64,000 nt of DNA from positions 1-64,000 of the forward strand of contig NZ_JAHLLW010000001.1 of assembly GCF_019426345.1 (NCBI RefSeq). Direction: 5' to 3'. The notes beneath the pieces were generated by a model. That model had not been told where the DNA came from. It searched no databases and saw only the letters and a list, made by a program, of their open reading frames with translations. Positions 62,210 through 64,000 of this stretch are shown one piece after another; position 1 is the stretch's first letter, and every line of letters starts with the position of its first letter. The DNA comes from Marinomonas lutimaris. Lineage in GTDB: Bacteria > Pseudomonadota > Gammaproteobacteria > Pseudomonadales > Marinomonadaceae. The position numbers and the translations under genes are program-made.

Positions 62210-64000
62210 ATGTATACCATTGAAGATTTAGCACTGACGTTGAATCAGTATTTACCTTACGAACAAATTGCTAAGGTAAAACGCGCCTACTATTACGCCG
62301 AGCAAGCCCACGATGGGCAGCGACGTAAAAGTGGCGAGCCCTATGTCACCCATCCTCTCGCTGTCGCCGAAATTCTGTCGGAACTTCGAATGGATTGTGA
62401 TGGATTGACAGCGGCACTTCTGCACGACGTTATTGAAGACACAGGCATCAGCCGTGAGGCACTCACCGAACAATTTGGTGAAGGCGTTGCCGGACTTGTG
62501 GATGGTGTTAGTAAACTAACGCACCTTGAGTTCAATAGCCAAATCGAAAAACAAGCCCATAACTTCCAAAAAATGGCCATGGCCATGGCCGATGATATTC
62601 GCGTCATCTTGGTTAAGTTGGCTGACAGACTACATAACATGCGCACATTAGATGCCATGCCAGCCCATAAAAAACGCCGTATTGCCCGCGAAACATTAGA
62701 TATTTATGCGCCTATAGCAAATCGTCTGGGTATGTACAATGTTAGAGTCGATTTAGAATCTCTCGCTTTTCAAGCTTATTACCCAATGCGTGCTCGCATG
62801 CTGCAAAAAGCCATCCATAAAAAATATGGTCAGCAGCGCATTAAAGACACGCAAAAGCTTGAAGACACTATCCGCTCGGAACTCGCAGCGGATTATATTG
62901 AAGCTACCATCAGTGTTCGAGAAAAACACATTTACAGCATTTATCAAAAGATGGACAAAAAGCGTCGCTCTTTAGATGAAATCATGGACGTAATGGGCGT
63001 ACGCATTGTTACTGATCGCCATGACAGCTGTTATCGAATTCTCGGCGTTATTCATGCTCTGTTCAAACCCATTGAAGGTCGTTTCAAAGATTACATCGCG
63101 GTTCCAAAATCCAATGGTTACCAATCACTCCATACTACCGTATTAGGCACCAATGGCATCCCAATGGAAGTCCAAATACGCACAGAAGAAATGGATTTGG
63201 TTGCCAATAATGGTATTGCGGCTCATTGGGCTTACAAAGTCAGCGGCACATCAAGTATGCCAAGTAACCATGACCGTGCGACCAAATGGGTGAAAAGCTT
63301 ATTGGAAATTCAGCAAAAAGCACGCAATCCCGTCGAATTCGTTGATAACGTAAAAAATGATTTGTTCCCTGACGAAGTGTATGTTTTTACGCCAAATGGC
63401 CAGATCATTGAATTACCTTCCGGCGCGACGCCAGTCGATTTTGCCTATGGCGTTCACACTGAAATCGGCAATACATGTATCTCTTGCCGAATTAATCGCC
63501 GACTTGCACCACTAAGTACACAGCTAGAAAGTGGGCAAACGGTTGAAATCATTACAGCGAAGAATGCTCAACCGAATGTTGCTTGGTTAAGTTTTGCGAT
63601 TACCGGCAAAGCACGCACCAACATTCGCCATTATTTGAAAGATAAACAACGCGAAAATGCGATATCCATCGGCCATCGTCTGTTAACTCGTTCCTTAAAC
63701 GCATTTAAAACCAATGTTGAAGAGCTAACGGCAGAACAAATCGCACAAGTATTAGCAAACCACCAGCTCGAATCTATGGATGACTTATTAGAATCCATCG
63801 GCAAAGGCCGTCATGTTGGTTATCTGGTAGCTCGCGAACTCTTCCCGAATATTGATGAAGACACCTTGGTTACACCGAAATCCTTTAAGGTGAATGGCTC
63901 AGAAGGCATGCTTATTTCTTATGCCAAATGTTGCGCACCAATTCCTGGCGATCCAATTGTGGGTTATGTTCAGGTTGATAAAGGGATCATTATTCACCAC
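62210..64000 (+). CDS. spoT: Bifunctional (p)ppGpp synthetase/hydrolase SpoT (partial, cut by window end)
   Basis: The first 597 codons are present. Residues about 45-150 form the HD hydrolase domain (HDVIEDTGIS, then VKLADRLHNMRTL), about 235-345 the RelA/SpoT synthetase domain (GVRIVTDRHDSCYRI, KDYIAVPKSNGYQSLHTTV), and about 385-445 the TGS domain (DEVYVFTPNGQIIELPSGAT). The C-terminal ACT region lies outside. GAGGTGAG precedes the ATG at 62210. SpoT controls the stringent response to carbon, lipid and iron limitation. Confidence 0.97.
   Translation, partial: MYTIEDLALTLNQYLPYEQIAKVKRAYYYAEQAHDGQRRKSGEPYVTHPLAVAEILSELRMDCDGLTAALLHDVIEDTGISREALTEQFGEGVAGLVDGVSKLTHLEFNSQIEKQAHNFQKMAMAMADDIRVILVKLADRLHNMRTLDAMPAHKKRRIARETLDIYAPIANRLGMYNVRVDLESLAFQAYYPMRARMLQKAIHKKYGQQRIKDTQKLEDTIRSELAADYIEATISVREKHIYSIYQKMDKKRRSLDEIMDVMGVRIVTDRHDSCYRILGVIHALFKPIEGRFKDYIAVPKSNGYQSLHTTVLGTNGIPMEVQIRTEEMDLVANNGIAAHWAYKVSGTSSMPSNHDRATKWVKSLLEIQQKARNPVEFVDNVKNDLFPDEVYVFTPNGQIIELPSGATPVDFAYGVHTEIGNTCISCRINRRLAPLSTQLESGQTVEIITAKNAQPNVAWLSFAITGKARTNIRHYLKDKQRENAISIGHRLLTRSLNAFKTNVEELTAEQIAQVLANHQLESMDDLLESIGKGRHVGYLVARELFPNIDEDTLVTPKSFKVNGSEGMLISYAKCCAPIPGDPIVGYVQVDKGIIIHH

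Overview
The window looks like the chromosome of a marine gammaproteobacterium, most like Marinomonas (Oceanospirillales). The evidence is the moderately AT-rich DNA, the gene orders rpoH-ftsX-ftsE-ftsY-(M16)-rsmD and rph-yicC ... gmk-rpoZ-spoT shared with pseudomonads and their relatives, a BCCT osmolyte carrier, a bacterial voltage-gated Na+ channel, and many two-component and c-di-GMP genes. The genus is inferred from protein flavour, not from a database search. No rRNA, tRNA, CRISPR array or intact insertion sequence was seen.

Layout. 0-6.2 kb: heat-shock sigma factor rpoH, divisome ABC pair ftsEX, SRP receptor ftsY (all minus), then an M16-like protein and rsmD (plus). 6.3-17.7 kb: a chemoreceptor, metX-metW (methionine), rdgB-hemW, a BCCT transporter, a manganese-exporter-type UPF0016 protein behind a yybP-ykoY-like Mn riboswitch, and a CBS/DUF294 protein coupled to a DnaQ-like exonuclease. 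17.7-26.9 kb (minus): an alpha-glucoside/sucrose system with fructokinase, substrate-binding protein, two permeases, ATPase, GH13 glucosidase and LacI-type regulator. 27.1-33.9 kb (plus): a two-component pair followed by a glucose/mannose-type ABC importer (gtsABCD-like). The two sugar systems lie back to back, with separate ABC machinery but a common end point in hexose import and phosphorylation. 34.2-39.8 kb: a lipoprotein 5'-nucleotidase, a small periplasmic protein, and an operon of a periplasmic solute-binding protein with a GGDEF-EAL membrane protein. 40.0-41.7 kb: rph and yicC, divergent.

41.7-61.2 kb is an accessory block that separates yicC from gmk-rpoZ-spoT, genes that are usually neighbours in related bacteria. 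Its left end is the most informative part. The last 131 bp of yicC occur a second time at 43642-43772. Between the copies sit a transthyretin/DUF6795-like protein and a class 3 lipase, both AT-rich. Just beyond lies the wreck of a P4-type tyrosine integrase. Identity between the copies is nearly complete over about 77 bp and then decays at third codon positions, as expected for attL/attR of an element that inserts into the 3' end of yicC, a known target of SXT/R391-mobilizable genomic islands. The rest of the block holds an old yellow enzyme with an HxlR regulator, a hipBA toxin-antitoxin pair, a NaChBac-type channel, an entericidin-like peptide, SMR, LysE and NimT-type exporters with LysR or AraC regulators, an LTA-synthase-family enzyme, and an operon of a REC-EAL protein and a sensor kinase.

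61.2-64.0 kb: gmk, rpoZ and the first 597 codons of spoT, cut by the window end.
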